Shown in pieces: positions 47,301-61,800 of a stretch of 64,000 bases of DNA (within the stretch, counting starts at the first letter, position 1; the number at the start of each line of letters is the position of its first letter). A program made the translations under genes and the position numbers. Below the pieces are notes generated by a model that was given only the letters and a program-made list of their open reading frames with translations, did no database searches and was not told where the DNA came from. This stretch comes from Pelodera strongyloides (taxonomy: Eukaryota; Nematoda; Chromadorea; Rhabditida; Rhabditidae). The stretch lies in contig JAANDG010000013.1 in assembly GCA_036852015.1 (NCBI GenBank), forward strand, positions 496,001 to 560,000, given 5' to 3'.

Positions 47301-50300
47301 AGACTACGGTAGATAGAGCAGTATATGATATTAGAACGAGTTTTGCCAACGAAATAGACAAGCGTCAAGGAATGTATGAAATGTCTATTACGTCATTAGA
47401 ACTAGAACTAACAATACGGGGTTCGTCTCCGTTCTCTTTTTCAGAGATTATGCCTATGGTTAGCAGAACTGTAGTATGCCTATGCCCTAGTGTAAGCCTT
47501 AGCCCTTAGCAGAACTGTGGTTTAGCCTACGCCCTAGCGTAAAGATTAATGCCATACAAGAGTACAGGGCATGTAAAATCGGCTGCTTTCTAGTTCTGCA
47601 TATTTGATGAGGAGGGAAAAACCGTCCTTGCAAACGAAACCCCGTATGCAAACTCGCTAAACCGAATGGGGGGTAATACAATTTGCATAATGTCCTGCGC
47701 TTTGATTGCCTAGAAATTGTGTTTGAGTAGAACTATACATTTACGTGAATGATGGAATGGCCAACACTAGCGGGTAGCATTTTCAATAGTAATCTAGAAT
47801 ATGATTAGCTGTAGCGTAACATGTGATGTAAGTGTGACGTACTGGTTAGCGCCGTCGACCGGGGACCTAAAGCCTAGGTTCGATCCCCCTCGTCCGAACC
47901 GCGATATATTCAGAAAGTCTGTGTCACTTCAAAATGTGTGTCATTTCAAAAGGTCTGTCACTTCAAAACGTGTGTCACTTCAAATTTTCTCGTGCATTCT
48001 TCACCAGTACTGCTACTTCCTCAATATGAAATTACCTCAGTAAATCGCCACATTATCAATGATACAAATTCTAATTCACATTCTTAATGTTAGATATTAC
48101 CAACAACCGAAAATCGAGATCCATTATTTATCTAATATGTTGTTCGATCTCCGACTTCTTATCTCTATGATCCATGACGTGCGAATCGTATTATTTGGGT
48201 GTCAAAAGCATTATCAAATGATTCACAATCGGTCACGGGACAACGCGTAGCGCCGCGACAAGAACTTTGTTATGGCTTTCCTTTTTTCGGCGCGTGTTGA
48301 TATCGGCGGCGCTGAGGGTTGGGACGGCGGCGCTTCGCGCACCTTACCAACTTGATAATCATCCATCATGTGTGGAATTTAGCGACGAACGTTTGGAATG
48401 CTGTTCGCGGTGGTGAGAGGCATTCTTGGGGGTTTTGGGGTGAGAAGTTCGGTGTATTGTATGTAAAAAATATGCTCGATTCTAAGTGAGTCATGTGCGA
48501 GAGAAAGCTGAAACAACAGTATATGATATGAGAACAGTCTTGGAATCGAAATTGGTTTATTTAAAGGTTTATTGATAAAACGACAAGTACAAAATAACAA
48601 GGTAAGCGAGAAAATAATAACCAGGTGCCACAGAGTAAAGGGTTCAAGTCCTTTACTACTTACGGGGAACATTAAATTAAATTAAAAATAACTACGAATA
48701 CAAATAGTTGCGACGTGCTAGTCATGTAACTAGCTTTGGTAAGGTAAGTTAACGATGTAAGGGGATAGACGTAGAGGAATTTTCATACCGATAAAGATGC
48801 GCCTTGCTGTACCGAATCATTTTAGTTAGTTCTCGAGATCTCTCTTTGTTTACTAAGGTTCTTGAAAATGTCTTCACTGTTTTCTATTTTAGCGGCTCTG
48901 CATCAAAACACCATACCCCAAGTTAGTATACGACTTTGTAGTTAGTTAACCCTGTTCTCTTAACAACTACTAGTCACTCCAATTTCTTGTGGAGCTGAAA
49001 ACCTCCACCTTACCGTGTAAGTTCATATAGAACTCGTATCGGGATTAGCGCGCGTGATCGGCCAAATCCGCGCTTTGCGCACAGCTCAAATGTACCGTTT
49101 GGGACGCTGCGCGCTGTCGGCGTGTCTTGTGATAATCGGCTGATTAATTGAAATCGCCCAAGTGGCGCCTGCGTGTTGTGTTCATAATTGGGGGAATGAG
49201 AGTTGTTTTGCGCAGGTCGCTTGAAAAATGAGCATCAAGGCGATATAACAGATGGTTTTTATGAAAAGTACATTGGTCAACTACATTCACATGTTTATTG
49301 CATGCAAATGAAATGAGTATGGTTAGAATAAAAAAAATCGCCTCGATATCGAGCTTACTTAGCATATAATTGAAGATGTCCTCCGTACGTTTTAAAAACC
49401 GGCTGGTATACCGTTTTGAAGTTTAAAAAGTAAAGTTCAAGCTCGACGGCCATAAAATGATCATGGCGTATTCAATATGCACATTGTTTATGTAGAAATT
49501 ATAGCCATTCGTGTTCACTGACACACTAGTTGTGACAACATTTGATATTTTGAACCCCAAGATCTAAAAACCATAAATTTTTAGAGGGATCCTCTTATGT
49601 ATTATACGTAAACATCATGCATGTACGCTGCGGCGTGGTTTATTTGTTTCACTCAAAACATAAATAGAAGTTTCCAGTTTTACTTTCACAGCCGTGGTTC
49701 CACATAATTTAGGATTCCTTAGATACCTAAGGTATCTCGGCATTTCTTAGATACCTTGGCCTTAGATACCTTGTATATGACATAGGCTTCTCTAAACCTA
49801 AGCCTAAGCCTAAGCCTAAACCGAAGCTCAGCTCACGTGAAGACAGAGAGACGGGATATCCCGAACCAAGAACGAAAAGAACCGAAATTGATAATGCCGA
49901 AAATAGAACTGCGCGGAGATGAACTTGGCGCCGAGCAATTAGACAAACAGCCCCGAGCTCACTGATAGTTGATAACATTCCATCATGATAGGGTTATCGA
50001 TTTAACACCGTAATATGATTCTTAAAGCGAAATAACGGCCGGTTTGTGGAACGTAACTCAAATAAATGCATTCCTATGTGTTTACGCTAAGTGGGGCCGA
50101 ATTGGGGTCGATTTTTTTATTCTAATAATGCTTGTTTGCATGTAATGCATAGGAATGCAGTTCATACGTTTCAAAAACCGGCCGTTATTTCGCTTTAAGA
50201 AAGTAGCCTGATGCACAGTCATAGCAGTAAAGTTGGGATATGTAATTAATAACCAATTTTTTCGCATTCCGACCCTTCCAAGGATTAATAGTCGATTTTG

Positions 50301-51348
50301 CTCTTTGCTACATTCTTTGAACATTAATAGTACGCATGTCATTATCAACATTCGATCTCATTTTGTTCCCTCTTGTGGCCCCATTTTGTGCCCTTCTGTG
50401 TCATGTGATCAATGGGAATACAACTGTCCAGAATACCAAACCACGTGCCATAACGCTTTAATGTTCTAGCTCTTGAGCAGTTATATGATTGAACTATTTG
50501 TTTGATCTTTTCTCGATATGAAATCATCAATCACCTCTCTTGTCAGCTGATTATGACAGCTTTTTCACAGTTTTAAACTGGAATCTTCTAAAATAGTTGT
50601 GAACACTCAAACCACGAGTGTAACCCAATAAATTATGAAGCAAGCAGCTTGCTAATGAGGACAATTAGGCCAATTATCACTTATTATTCGCTTGTGTGTG
50701 AGCTAACACGTTTATTTTGACTGTGGTAGCTTGTCGAGTGGTTTCTCGGGTAAATAATTCAAAGAGTTTTGGGTCTTGTGAGATGCGGAATTTGCAGTAG
50801 TTTTTCTGAAGTAGTTTGCGTTTTTTGCGCAAGAAAATTGAGTATAAATCTTTCCATGCCCGACCCTTTAATATTTAAACATTCAGTCTATACTATACAG
50901 TACCCGTATTCTAATCGAATATCGGCCACTTGACTCTTCAGACTCTTCACACAAACGTCATATGTCATATACTTAAAAAAATAATCCATTTGTTCTTTTC
51001 TTGTGTGATAAAAACACATACAATTGCCCGAACACGGTAAGGTAATTAGGAAACTGAAACTTTAAAGGTTAACAAACCCGAACTGAGCTTAGGTTGACGG
51101 TGTGCTTGACAATGTCAATGTTGTAAACCGAGAACGTTTCAGTTATTTATTTTCTAGTCTATTTGGTATTTTGTGGAATTTCTTGACTACATCCACACGC
51201 ACACTGTCGACCTTTGCCCGGGTTTCATTTTAAACTTTTTTTTTAGAAGAGGAACTATTTTTGATGTCGAGGAGCGGGGGGCGAAAGACAGGGAGGGATA
51301 AAGGGTCGGACAGATAGATAGAGAGAGAAATATGGAGAGGGATTGATG

Positions 51349-51390
<42 letters not shown>

Positions 51391-52856
51391 AAAAGGGAGA
51401 GAAGAAGAGAGAGAGAGAGAGAGAGAAGAAGAGAGAGAGAGAGAGAGAGATTCCAACGTCCTTGAGATTCCTCGAGGTGGGACGAAAATATTTTCGCTAA
51501 AAGTATTTTTGCGCGAGGAACTGAACGTGGTTTACCCTTTCGGCGCCACAAAATGTCAAGGAGTGGTAGATGATGGAATACATACTTGATCTGCCCAAGC
51601 AGCTACGACGTTGGATTTGGCTCCAGGCAGCCGGGCGAATTTTAGCGAAACTTTTCGAAATGCCATAAAGTTTGATGAAATATTTAAGCGACTTTTAGGA
51701 GTTTAGTATGTCCACAAAGAGCCGCGATGACGTGTTATTCAAGTTTTATCCGTGGGAAAATCGCCTACTTATCTTAGTGATTAGTGTCAGGGAGTTAATT
51801 CCCGAAAGTTGTAAGCGTTCCCAACTACGGCTGCTTTAAAAACGGTATAACGTATAACAGCCGGTTTTTGAAACGTATGTCCGACGCTGTATTTCCATGT
51901 CCATGTCGTGTATGCGAATAACTGCGCGACTTTTTATTCTAATTATATTCATTTGCATATAACATATGGGAATGCAGGTATAGGGTTCAAAAACTGCCCG
52001 TTATATCGCTTTAGTGTTATACATCTACGGCATTGATTATTTTCTAACCATATCAGTGTCTAGACCAATATAATATGATAAGGCTTTATGGATATCCCGA
52101 ATGGGGCGCTTCTGTATGCGATTTCGGCCTTGACGCCAGCGCGGGCCGAAGGAAAAAAAACGCCAAAATATCGGGAACTGATAATATCACAAACAAAAAA
52201 AAGTATCATTGTACGATTGATCGAAATCTAATCACAAGTGCCATGTAAGATCACTTGGTGGGTGGAGATTAGATGTGAAAACACGCATTTTGGTCCTTTA
52301 CTTATACTTAGAAATAGAGTTTCACTCGGGTCTTAGAGTGAGTAAGGCCTGGCGTAAGGCTATAGTGGTGAAGCAGTGTCACAGACTGTTCGCTAGCCAG
52401 AGTATATTGGCAACCTCAGTTGATGAACGACCTAACTCTAACGGTTAATAGGGATGAAATACTTGAATCACGTAAGTTTGATGAAGTCAACTTGGACTGG
52501 CTTTTCTGTAAATGCCATCAGAGATCAAAGACTGCCACCAACTAAATCGAACCATAGTAATGAACCCACTTTCTCCTTCCTTGTTCACCTTGTTGACATC
52601 CAAAAACCTAGCAGCGTTCGCTAATTTGTATTTGCAAAAACACGAAAAAAAAACTCTAAAATTTTGATTTGTTTGGCGGCTGTTTGGAGCCCGCAAATAC
52701 GCATTTTTAGCTCGTGATTTATTGTTGTTTTCCAATTTTGTACTCCCGAAATTCTTCTTACAAAAGGGATCTTCGCAAAAAACATAAAACAAGTTCAAGT
52801 TAAAAGGAAAGTGTTATTCTGTGGAGGCACTGGATATTGTCATTTCAGTCGGACAT

Positions 52857-52890
<34 letters not shown>

Positions 52891-55800
52891 TCAACTAGCC
52901 CTGAAAATGGATGGCGCTTGAGCGAGAGCTTTTTCCCTGTGGTTGCATTTACTTTGGTTTAGGCTTAGGCTTAGGCTTAGGCTTACGTTTAGACTTAGGC
53001 TTAGGCTTAGGCTACTGATAATATATGTGAATTGTAATGCGGACCACGGTGAAACACATTGCTTCACGAGCAGAAAGGAGAGCGGAAATTATTATTGTGA
53101 AAACTAAATCGCAACCAACATTTCTCGTCTCCCTTTAGGCGTTCGTTACTAGATTCGGACTTGGAACTTTTGGTTTGTTTTGCTATCAATTTCTCCTAGA
53201 GTTTCCATTCTCAATTAAGGAAGTACGATAAATTATAGCAAGAACGAACCTATTAGTTTTGTTATCATTTGATTGGCAAAAGAGACCGAGTCAAGGTAAA
53301 CCAAGCAATAAAAAGGGCAGTTTTTTGGGATATTTGCTATTTTTATGGAAAGAATTATGACATGATTCACGACTGAAAGCGAAAAACCATCCGGTTTTTG
53401 AAACACACTGCGTACACCTGCTTTCTTATGCAGCATATGCAAGTGAGCAAAAATTTGAATAAAAACTAGACCCCAATTAGATTCATAGGAATGCATAAAT
53501 GCATAGAAATTGGAACCTTGAGAAGCGTTTCAAAAACCGGCCCGTATTTCGCTTTAAATATCAAATCAGTATTCACTCATAAAGGTGTAAAGAATAATAT
53601 AAATTCTGAGAGCAGCTGACGTATCGCTGTTTAGTTATGAATATGGTAGTGCTACTTGCTAACTTGAAGAGTAACAAAATTACAGACGAAATGGCCTACA
53701 CCTTGCTTGGATCTTGATGATTGCTAAAATAGTTTGATACTAGAAATTCGTTCTAGTTACAATTATCCACGGCCTACTCGAACCAATATTGGTTGCGCAG
53801 GAGCCGCGAAATCTTGTTTGGTGGTACCGCGCACGCCGCGTACACCCATTCTTCTTGTAACAACTCAATATATTTTCCTACCATTTTGCCGCAGTAAAGG
53901 TTTGAGGTCTAGCGAAGTTGTTTTTACATTATCAGTACATACGTTTCTTTGATCGAATTGTCTACGTCATCGTAAAAAGAAGGGGACCGCATCGACCGCA
54001 ATCTATTGAAAGACTTTCTGAGCTGACGTTGATATCAAGAAATATCTTTTCGTCAAACGTTTCTCTGTTTTTGTGTAGTTTTCTCGCTCTCTGATCCTTG
54101 GTGATTACAGTTTGAGCCGATAGAGAGAGGGTTGAGAAAAAAGAGAAAGGAGAGATCACTGAATACTTAGAGAGGAAGGGGTACGAGAGAAAAGAGTGAT
54201 AACGATAGAGAGAGAGAGAGGGAGAGAGGAAGAAAATTCGATGTATGAATAGATACGGAGGGAGTAGGAAAAAGAGAGAGAGAGAGAGAGTGAGAGAGAG
54301 AGCGTTTCTATTTTCGGCTCTCCATCTAGTGATTGGATACAGTAATAGATACACGATTCACCCGATTCGTCCAATTTTATTTCTCTCTTCTTCGTACGCA
54401 TATTAATCACTTTAAATGTGAACTGAAGACGACTGACACATTCTTACAGAGGAAAAGCCACAAATGTAAGAAAGGAGAGCACAACTGGGATGTATAACAG
54501 TATAACTTGGATTTTTTGATCCAAGAAAACTTGGGAAGGTTTCTTATGCTGGCCACCCATTCCGTAATCAACGATGGCCTATTCTCGGCAGCGCACTACT
54601 TCGGTAGACCAGAGCGGACTGCAGGGACCCCTTCGGGGCCCTGAAGAACAGCTTTAATAAAATAAACAAAATCATGGAATTTGTGTCTTCAGCACCTGTC
54701 TCACTTTGAACACTTTTGAACTAGTCAATGATGTGGTAAAACTAAATTTTCATTGAATGCAAGCGGGAAAGCGGGATTTTCTTCCCAACTTACAATTGTA
54801 TGGAATTTCCAAGTATGGTGAAAATGTACAGTATTTTGGAATTACACGAGAATATTTTTTTAATTTTTCATATTATATATGCTTTTCGGGCAGAAATACG
54901 GTAGTATTGACAGAATCACACCAAATTTTTGGGATACTTGGACCCCATAAGTCATAGGCATATGTTTCGCAGTCAGCCTACGGTGCGAATAAACCTTTTC
55001 TTCGTTTCTTGATAATACATCTAACGAATGTGTATAAGTATATCTTCACTTCAATAACAACGATCTTCATTGGCAGACCTTCGAGTTCAGGCCCCCATCC
55101 CTCATTGTCAGGCATCAAATTAGAATATCAAAGCTTTTACATGTGTTTTCCACTTTGTTTTGCTTGTCCACTCCCTGAATTGGAATCCTTGGAATGCTTT
55201 TAATTATTAGACAAATCGTAGCTTCCCTCGTTCTTTATCTCTGTATCTCTCTCTCATTCATTCTCTCTCTTTCTCTCCTCTCTCTCTCTCTCTCTCTCCT
55301 CTCTCCCTCCCTCTCTTCTTTTGACTCAATCCGAATTAGCCGAGGAATGTACCTAACTCAAATGAGTTCGTGTGGCTTGTTTTCAAAACGGCTAACGGGT
55401 TTAGATGAGGGATATTCGGTATTTAGGTCACTTTTATAGTAAACATTATCAAGCGAATTCCTAGAATGACGTTTATGTCCAAGAAGGTTTACGTGAAATA
55501 ATTATAATTCTGCGCATAACGCATAATAAGGTCACCGGCCAAATCTCAGGACTCCGGCCCACGTAAAAACACCCGTGGTGTGAGAAAATACAATAGTGCA
55601 TTAGGTAGCAGCATAACTGTGAAAATCGCATTGCATTGCACAAGATTCAAAATGGGGGCACAGCGTATTGTCAAACGCGTATTATCAATATCAAACGCAA
55701 ACTCAAAATTTCGGTTCATAGTTCATCATAGTGTCGCATAAAGCTTTATTTCACTGCACTGGTTTGCTATAGACAAACTTCGATATTATTTGTGTTTGTT

Positions 55801-58800
55801 GCTTTCATTGAAAAAAGAAAACAATGGTCTTTATCCCGAATTTCTCAGTCAAATGTGAATGTGAAAAGAAAAAAAAAGAAAGAAAAGAAAAGAAAGAAAA
55901 GAAAAGAAAGAAAAGTTCCTTTTTTTTCGCACCGACCACACCTAGACCTGTTAGGACTGTTAGGAGACGGCGAAATGTTTGTTTTTAGAGATTAGGAATT
56001 AGGACATTAAACAGCTAAAAGCTGAAAACAACGACAGCTAATGATATAATTAGCGTTTCTTCAACAAAAACGATATACATAATACATGTTTTAGAATGGT
56101 CCTTTTCAAGGGTGGTTCTGTACCGAGTTGAAGATCAAAGCTTATGGCTTATATAATCGTTTATTGATGATATGCAATTAACACATCTCAAAAGGTAACG
56201 CGCAGTAGGCCAGGAACTTCATCGAAAACAACTTTTCGATGTGCGCTTCTCTGTTCTGCTACTTTGTTGCGGCGCGCGTTGTTGCGAGCGAAACTGTAAC
56301 TGCAATTAACACATCTCAAAAGGTAACCCGCAGTAGGCCTGGAACTCTATCGAAAAAACTTTTCGATGTGCGCTTCTCTGTTCTGCTACTTTGTTGCGGC
56401 GCGCGTTGTTGCGAGCGAAACTATTACTGCAATTAACACATCTCAAAAGGTAACCCGCAGTAGGTCAGGAACTCTATCGAAAACAACTTTTCGATGTGCG
56501 CTTCTCTGTTCTGCTACTTTGTTGCGGCGCGCGTTGTTGCGCGCGAAACAGTAGCGGCGCAAATTATTGCGCGCGAAACTGTCGCTGCGCAAATGGCTAA
56601 ATTGAAAATTGCTTTAGCTCGGCTGTGGATTCTTGTGTTTTCTGTTCATCTGCCAATAATAGAAAAACTTGCGCGCGTAACGACCGCTAAAATGACTAAA
56701 TGAGGAAGCAAGGCTAAAGAAACAAAAAAAAAAAAAAAACATTTTCTTCCTGGTTTACGAGGGCGCGGCTCCGTTGAGGCAAATGGGCAAAAATCAGCGC
56801 ACTTCACGGAAAAATTTCGTCGTTTAACACGTTTTTGAAAGGCGCAACATGGGTTTGAGGGAGGCAAATTTTGTTGGGGGGGGGGAACAAGTTAAATACC
56901 ATAAGGTAGCCTTGGTTCGATATTTGAGAATTTGCTCTGGAATAGTAGATATACTACAAATTTTTCGTGGTATGTTGTAGCTATTGGCTGGCGATGTTGC
57001 ATTACTTATGCATTATGTATGAAGTGCGTTGCGTAAGTATATTATAGTGCTTTTCGTAAGTATATATAAGTCCACGTATCTGAATTTAGGGTGTCGCAAT
57101 GCTGAAAATCTCACTGGTTGGCATCTGCCTGTCCCGGAGAACATTAACTAAACGATCAGAAAACAGAGCAACAAATAGTTTTTTATGTGTTATGTTATGG
57201 CTATACACAATTCGGTTGTACTACTGTATTTCCATTATGTGATCACACAACACTGGGGCACAGAAATTAGCATATAACACATGGCAGTGTATTTTGTATT
57301 TCCAAGTGTTTATTCTAGACCACCCAACTTTTCCGATTGGATACGGTAGTACAACTGAATTGTGTGTAGTCCTAACAGATAAGGAACTATTATTTGCTCT
57401 GTTTTCTGATCGTTTAGTTAATGTTCTCCGGGAGAGGCACATAAAAGTTGCATTCTTGAACTGCATTCCTTCACTGTCGGTTGTAAAAAAGGGAACATTA
57501 TTCTTGGGTTTATATCCCGGTTGAAAGCAGGGTTGAGCGGTCCTATGAGATGACTGAACCCAATATAGACGACTTTATTAGGATCATTTAATTTTCCGTG
57601 GTGTTGCTTCGATACGATTTTATTGTTTTTTTTTTTGATCATTAACGAGAAAGGATTAGCATAAGGAGCTTAAAGCGAATATCCGACCGGTTTTAGAAAC
57701 GCATCGTGGACAACTGAATTTTTATGTAAATGAACATAAATTAGAATAAAAAGTCGAGTTAAACACGCAGTGCTCCCGAAATCATTTTTGAAAAAAAAAA
57801 AAAAAAACGGAAAGAATGGTAACTGTGCAACGTATAAACTGTTTGTACTCCAATTGCCTGTTTGAACCTGTATATAGATAGATACAACTAGTAAATCCAG
57901 AGCGTCTCCTAAACCCTAAACGCCAGACGGAGATTGTGTGTAGAGAACTGTTTTGAGAAAAAGTACAATGACTTGGGTTGTGTTTTATTTATTTTCAGAA
58001 TTGAAAGAGCCGTGTATGCTCTGAGGAATAGACCGGGATTGCTGCATAATAGATGTCAGGAATTCCATAACTTCAAACATTTAAATATTTATTACTTTTT
58101 TAAACTTATTATATTGCTTAACTTGCAGGACGATGGACGGCAGGCACAGCTGAAAGAACTGATGATCTTGCTCAAGGAGCTGATTTCATTTGCTAATACA
58201 AACATTGGAAACGCAAAGAGGACTGAGGCGTACTGGCGGGAGCCAATCGACTCGAATACGGTAAATTTTGGCTTTATCCGCGTCAGGATCATGTATTGTG
58301 GAAAGGTCATGGCTTGGGGCTACTCTGAAACTCTGAAGTCGTACTAATCATTACGTCTTACCGGTCAAAAGCTGGGAAATGGAAATTCAATATAACGACC
58401 ATTTTTTGAAACTTATGATGGACAACTGCATTTTCATATGTTGCATGCAAATTAAAATTATTCGAATCGCGCGGTATCGCGCACTTATTTGCAATCCTAC
58501 ATGAGAATTGAGCGTCCATATTCTTATTGCCGTGTGTGATTGTAATAGCCATTATTGCACAAATACGTTCTCATATATAAACTCGTATGGAGAACCGGAA
58601 TATAAGTAGCAAAATTGTGTGCGATTTTCAGTCTGACTATATTATTTGCATACAACATATGGGGATGCAGTTGTACAAAATACGCTTCAAAAACCGGCCG
58701 TTAACTTGTTTTGAGGTAGCTAAAGCATTGTTCTTCCCCGTGAATTAATAAGCAAGGCAAAACGCCACAATGCTTTACACAATTATTCTTTTTTTACCCT

Positions 58801-61800
58801 GCAATAGCTTTGTTCAAGACGCTGTTTCTTGTTCCGCATGACTTGTTCCGCACTGTGCATTAGGCGACGAGTTCCAGACGACAAATTGTTCGACGCCGGC
58901 GTCTGTGTACTGTATACATATTGCCTTTTAGTGTCGGATTCTGAGGCACCCCGGTCGTTTCTTCCTCTCTTATTATACAGTGGACAGTGAACTTCTGAAT
59001 ATCACAACTTTGAGCCCGAAGTCGGCATTTGGTTCTCCAAAATTTCACACAATTCTTGTGTTCACCGATGTTCTCGTGCTTCTTGAGGTATCGGTTTTTT
59101 TCTATTATTATTATATTAGATAGGATAGATTGGTCCTTAGCATTTTCTTTTGATACCCTTTTGATACCGTATAATTTCTCAGAAACATTATAAAGTTTAA
59201 CTCTTGTCTCGTTTTTAGACCACAAACTTTATTTTCAGAAAAAAGACTACCGTATGTTTCCGCTCGAGTTGATTTGGTGCAATTCTGAATCTACAGATGA
59301 GAATACGAACCTTACGCTCATTACACCCGAACTGAGTGTTGGTATGGAATTTAAGAAGGCGGCTGTGAAGGTGAGAATGCCACAGCTACCGCTTCGTCAC
59401 ATGATGGTGTGGTGGATAGTGCGATAGGTAGCCGTGCAAAGAACGAAGGTTCGATTCCCGTCCCATGCTCTCACCATTAAAATAGCAGGGTTAACTAGTA
59501 ATAAGAAATATTTCTGATAGACAGATTAAACATGAACAATCTACTGAGGTTTTATATGGGAAATTGAAAGATAGCAGGCGAACGACGAGCGTAACGCACA
59601 CCGCACAATTAAACAAATAAACAAACTTGTTACTTTTAATAAGATGTTTGTTCAGACTCTCTTCGTCTCTTACGTGGAGAGTTGGTCACTCAAGCAACCT
59701 GCTCCTCGCCAGAGGTACGGTAGTCATGTCTTCTCCCAGAATGCACCCGGAGACTGTTGCGAGGATCGTTATGAAGGGTACTGGAGAGAGGGGAAACCAA
59801 ACGGAAGGTAGGAATTCGTAATTACAACATTTTGCGAATTAATAGCCTAATTTTTATTCTTCAGCTTTTATTGCGACTTAAAATGAAATTTAATCTATAT
59901 ACAGGCGCATGAAATGTGCAACGTTATGCAGGAAAACTTAGATGTATTGCATGTGCATCTTGATTGTCAGACACTTATAAGAGCTAAAAGACAACCATCA
60001 GATTCAAATCTGATGCATGATTCTTTTCACTTTTTGCCCGAGCATCTAGCAGGGATACTTGATACTATCCCGATTATCCCGATTCTCGCCTTTTTTCTCG
60101 ATACCTCGGCAGTCCAAAAATGTTGTATGTTGTAAATTCAAAATAATTTTTTTCGCCATTATCAGGGGGACGCTTCGCACGAAATCTGGCATCGTTTACA
60201 CGGGACATTTCGTCAGCGGACACTATGATGGGTGAGTTTTTTTTATTAAAGCTCTATAAAGCCGGTTTTTGAAACGTATTTTGAACGATGTATTACCATG
60301 CAGTGTATGCAAATAACTGTGCGATGCTCTGCGCGATTTTCTATTCTAATTATATTCATTTGCGCACACCATAAGGGAACGCAGTTGTCCATCGTATGCT
60401 TCAAAAACCGGTAGTTATATCGCTTTGAACAGACGGCTTACTATTCCTACAAAACGGAAATTCAAGTTTTATTTTTATGCTATCGGTTGTAAAGTAAATG
60501 GCTTATTTTGATATCATTTAATCCTATCATTCCAGCTTCGGTGTGCTCAAAGTTCCACGTTTTGAGCAGTCAAAAAGTGACTCCTCATTCTCGTCATTTT
60601 TCTATAATTCTCCATTTACAAAAACGGAAAAGTTCACGGAATATAAAGGCGTTTTCAAGCAGGGCTTACTGTGTGGACTCGCACATATAAGGTGAGGTTT
60701 TTCTCTATATTATTATATGTAGTCGAAATAGTGAAATGCGTAAACGAATTTCCAAATTACTACCGTAATTTTCCCAAGTAATACAATGAGAAAAGTTGTT
60801 GGAAATGCCTCTTTGAAAGAGCATATAATCTCAAGATAAAAACACAAATCATGAATGACTGGTAAGCAAATCATGAATGACTGGTAAGCGAATCATGAAT
60901 GACTGGTAAGCGAACAGTTACTGATGATTGCTCTAGCTCTATCTATGTCCATTTTACGTGTTCCCATTCAGCTATGCTACCGCCGAGGTTTACGAGGGCT
61001 ATTGTCTGAATTCTGAACCTCACGGTTTTGGTTTGTATCGTTGGGATCGCGGTGCTTATTTGGGCGCATTTGTCAACGGTTTACGTAGTGGATATGGAGT
61101 ACTAACTACGAGAAGTAAGTTACGCCATCAGAGGCCGTATTCACCATCACGCAGGGAGCCCTCCCTGGCCTCCCCAGGGAGCTAAGGAGTGCGTGGAGAG
61201 TGCGAGAGCAGAAGAGATTCAGAGCGCTCGTGGGCCTAGGGAGGGCTCCTGTGTGTTGGTGAATACGGCATCAGATTTTTTTCCTCTGGCTGGCCTCCAA
61301 AATTTAATAAAAAAAAGTGCTAGGAATGTCTGAAGTCTTAGCATTGACCGGGCTGTGCTGTGCACGTATACCATATAAATATAAATCTCTTACACTTGAA
61401 GAGCGTGCTCCTTTATTCGGGGTACTACAATAAAGATTTGCTTTTGACATGCATCGCAGGTTTTGAAATCATAGTTAGGGTTGGGAATTTAGAACTGTAC
61501 TAGGAAAAGTGCAAGTCACCGTGCTGCTGTGTATCGTAGTATAAGTTGTGTCTCGTAATTAATCAAGAGCTTACTTTTCTATCAGTATTAAGTTAATTGG
61601 CCGACCGTCGAATTTTGTGCTTGAACATGTTGTTGGACTGCTCGGAAATCGAATCTTTTTACGAGGTCGTCACTTCGGCGCAATTTACCTCAAAATTGGG
61701 TAACTAAACCATATATTTTAGAAGAAAAGTACCTTGGCGAATGGTCGGAGGACAAAATGCACGGTCGAGGCGCTCGTGTAACGTTGGACGGGTCGTTTCA

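Larger units (their letters stand above)
46274..57998. other. Alsin intron, second part: repeats, no coding exon found
   Basis: It is dense in repeats: family A foldbacks (49238-49424, 50022-50200, 51834-52013, 53377-53560), TTAGGC arrays, CT/GA runs (51405-51450, 54205-54300, 55250-55310), a 37-nt A tract (51351-51387), a 127-bp tandem array (56173-56556), a family C relative (54802-54950) and a foldback at 57108-57445. Long frames here are low-complexity or repeat shadows. Confidence 0.6.

Noticed and set aside
56239..56703. Three near-identical short frames (MCASLFCYFVAARVVA)
   Set aside because: They come from the 127-bp tandem repeat, each closed by stops, with no gene structure.
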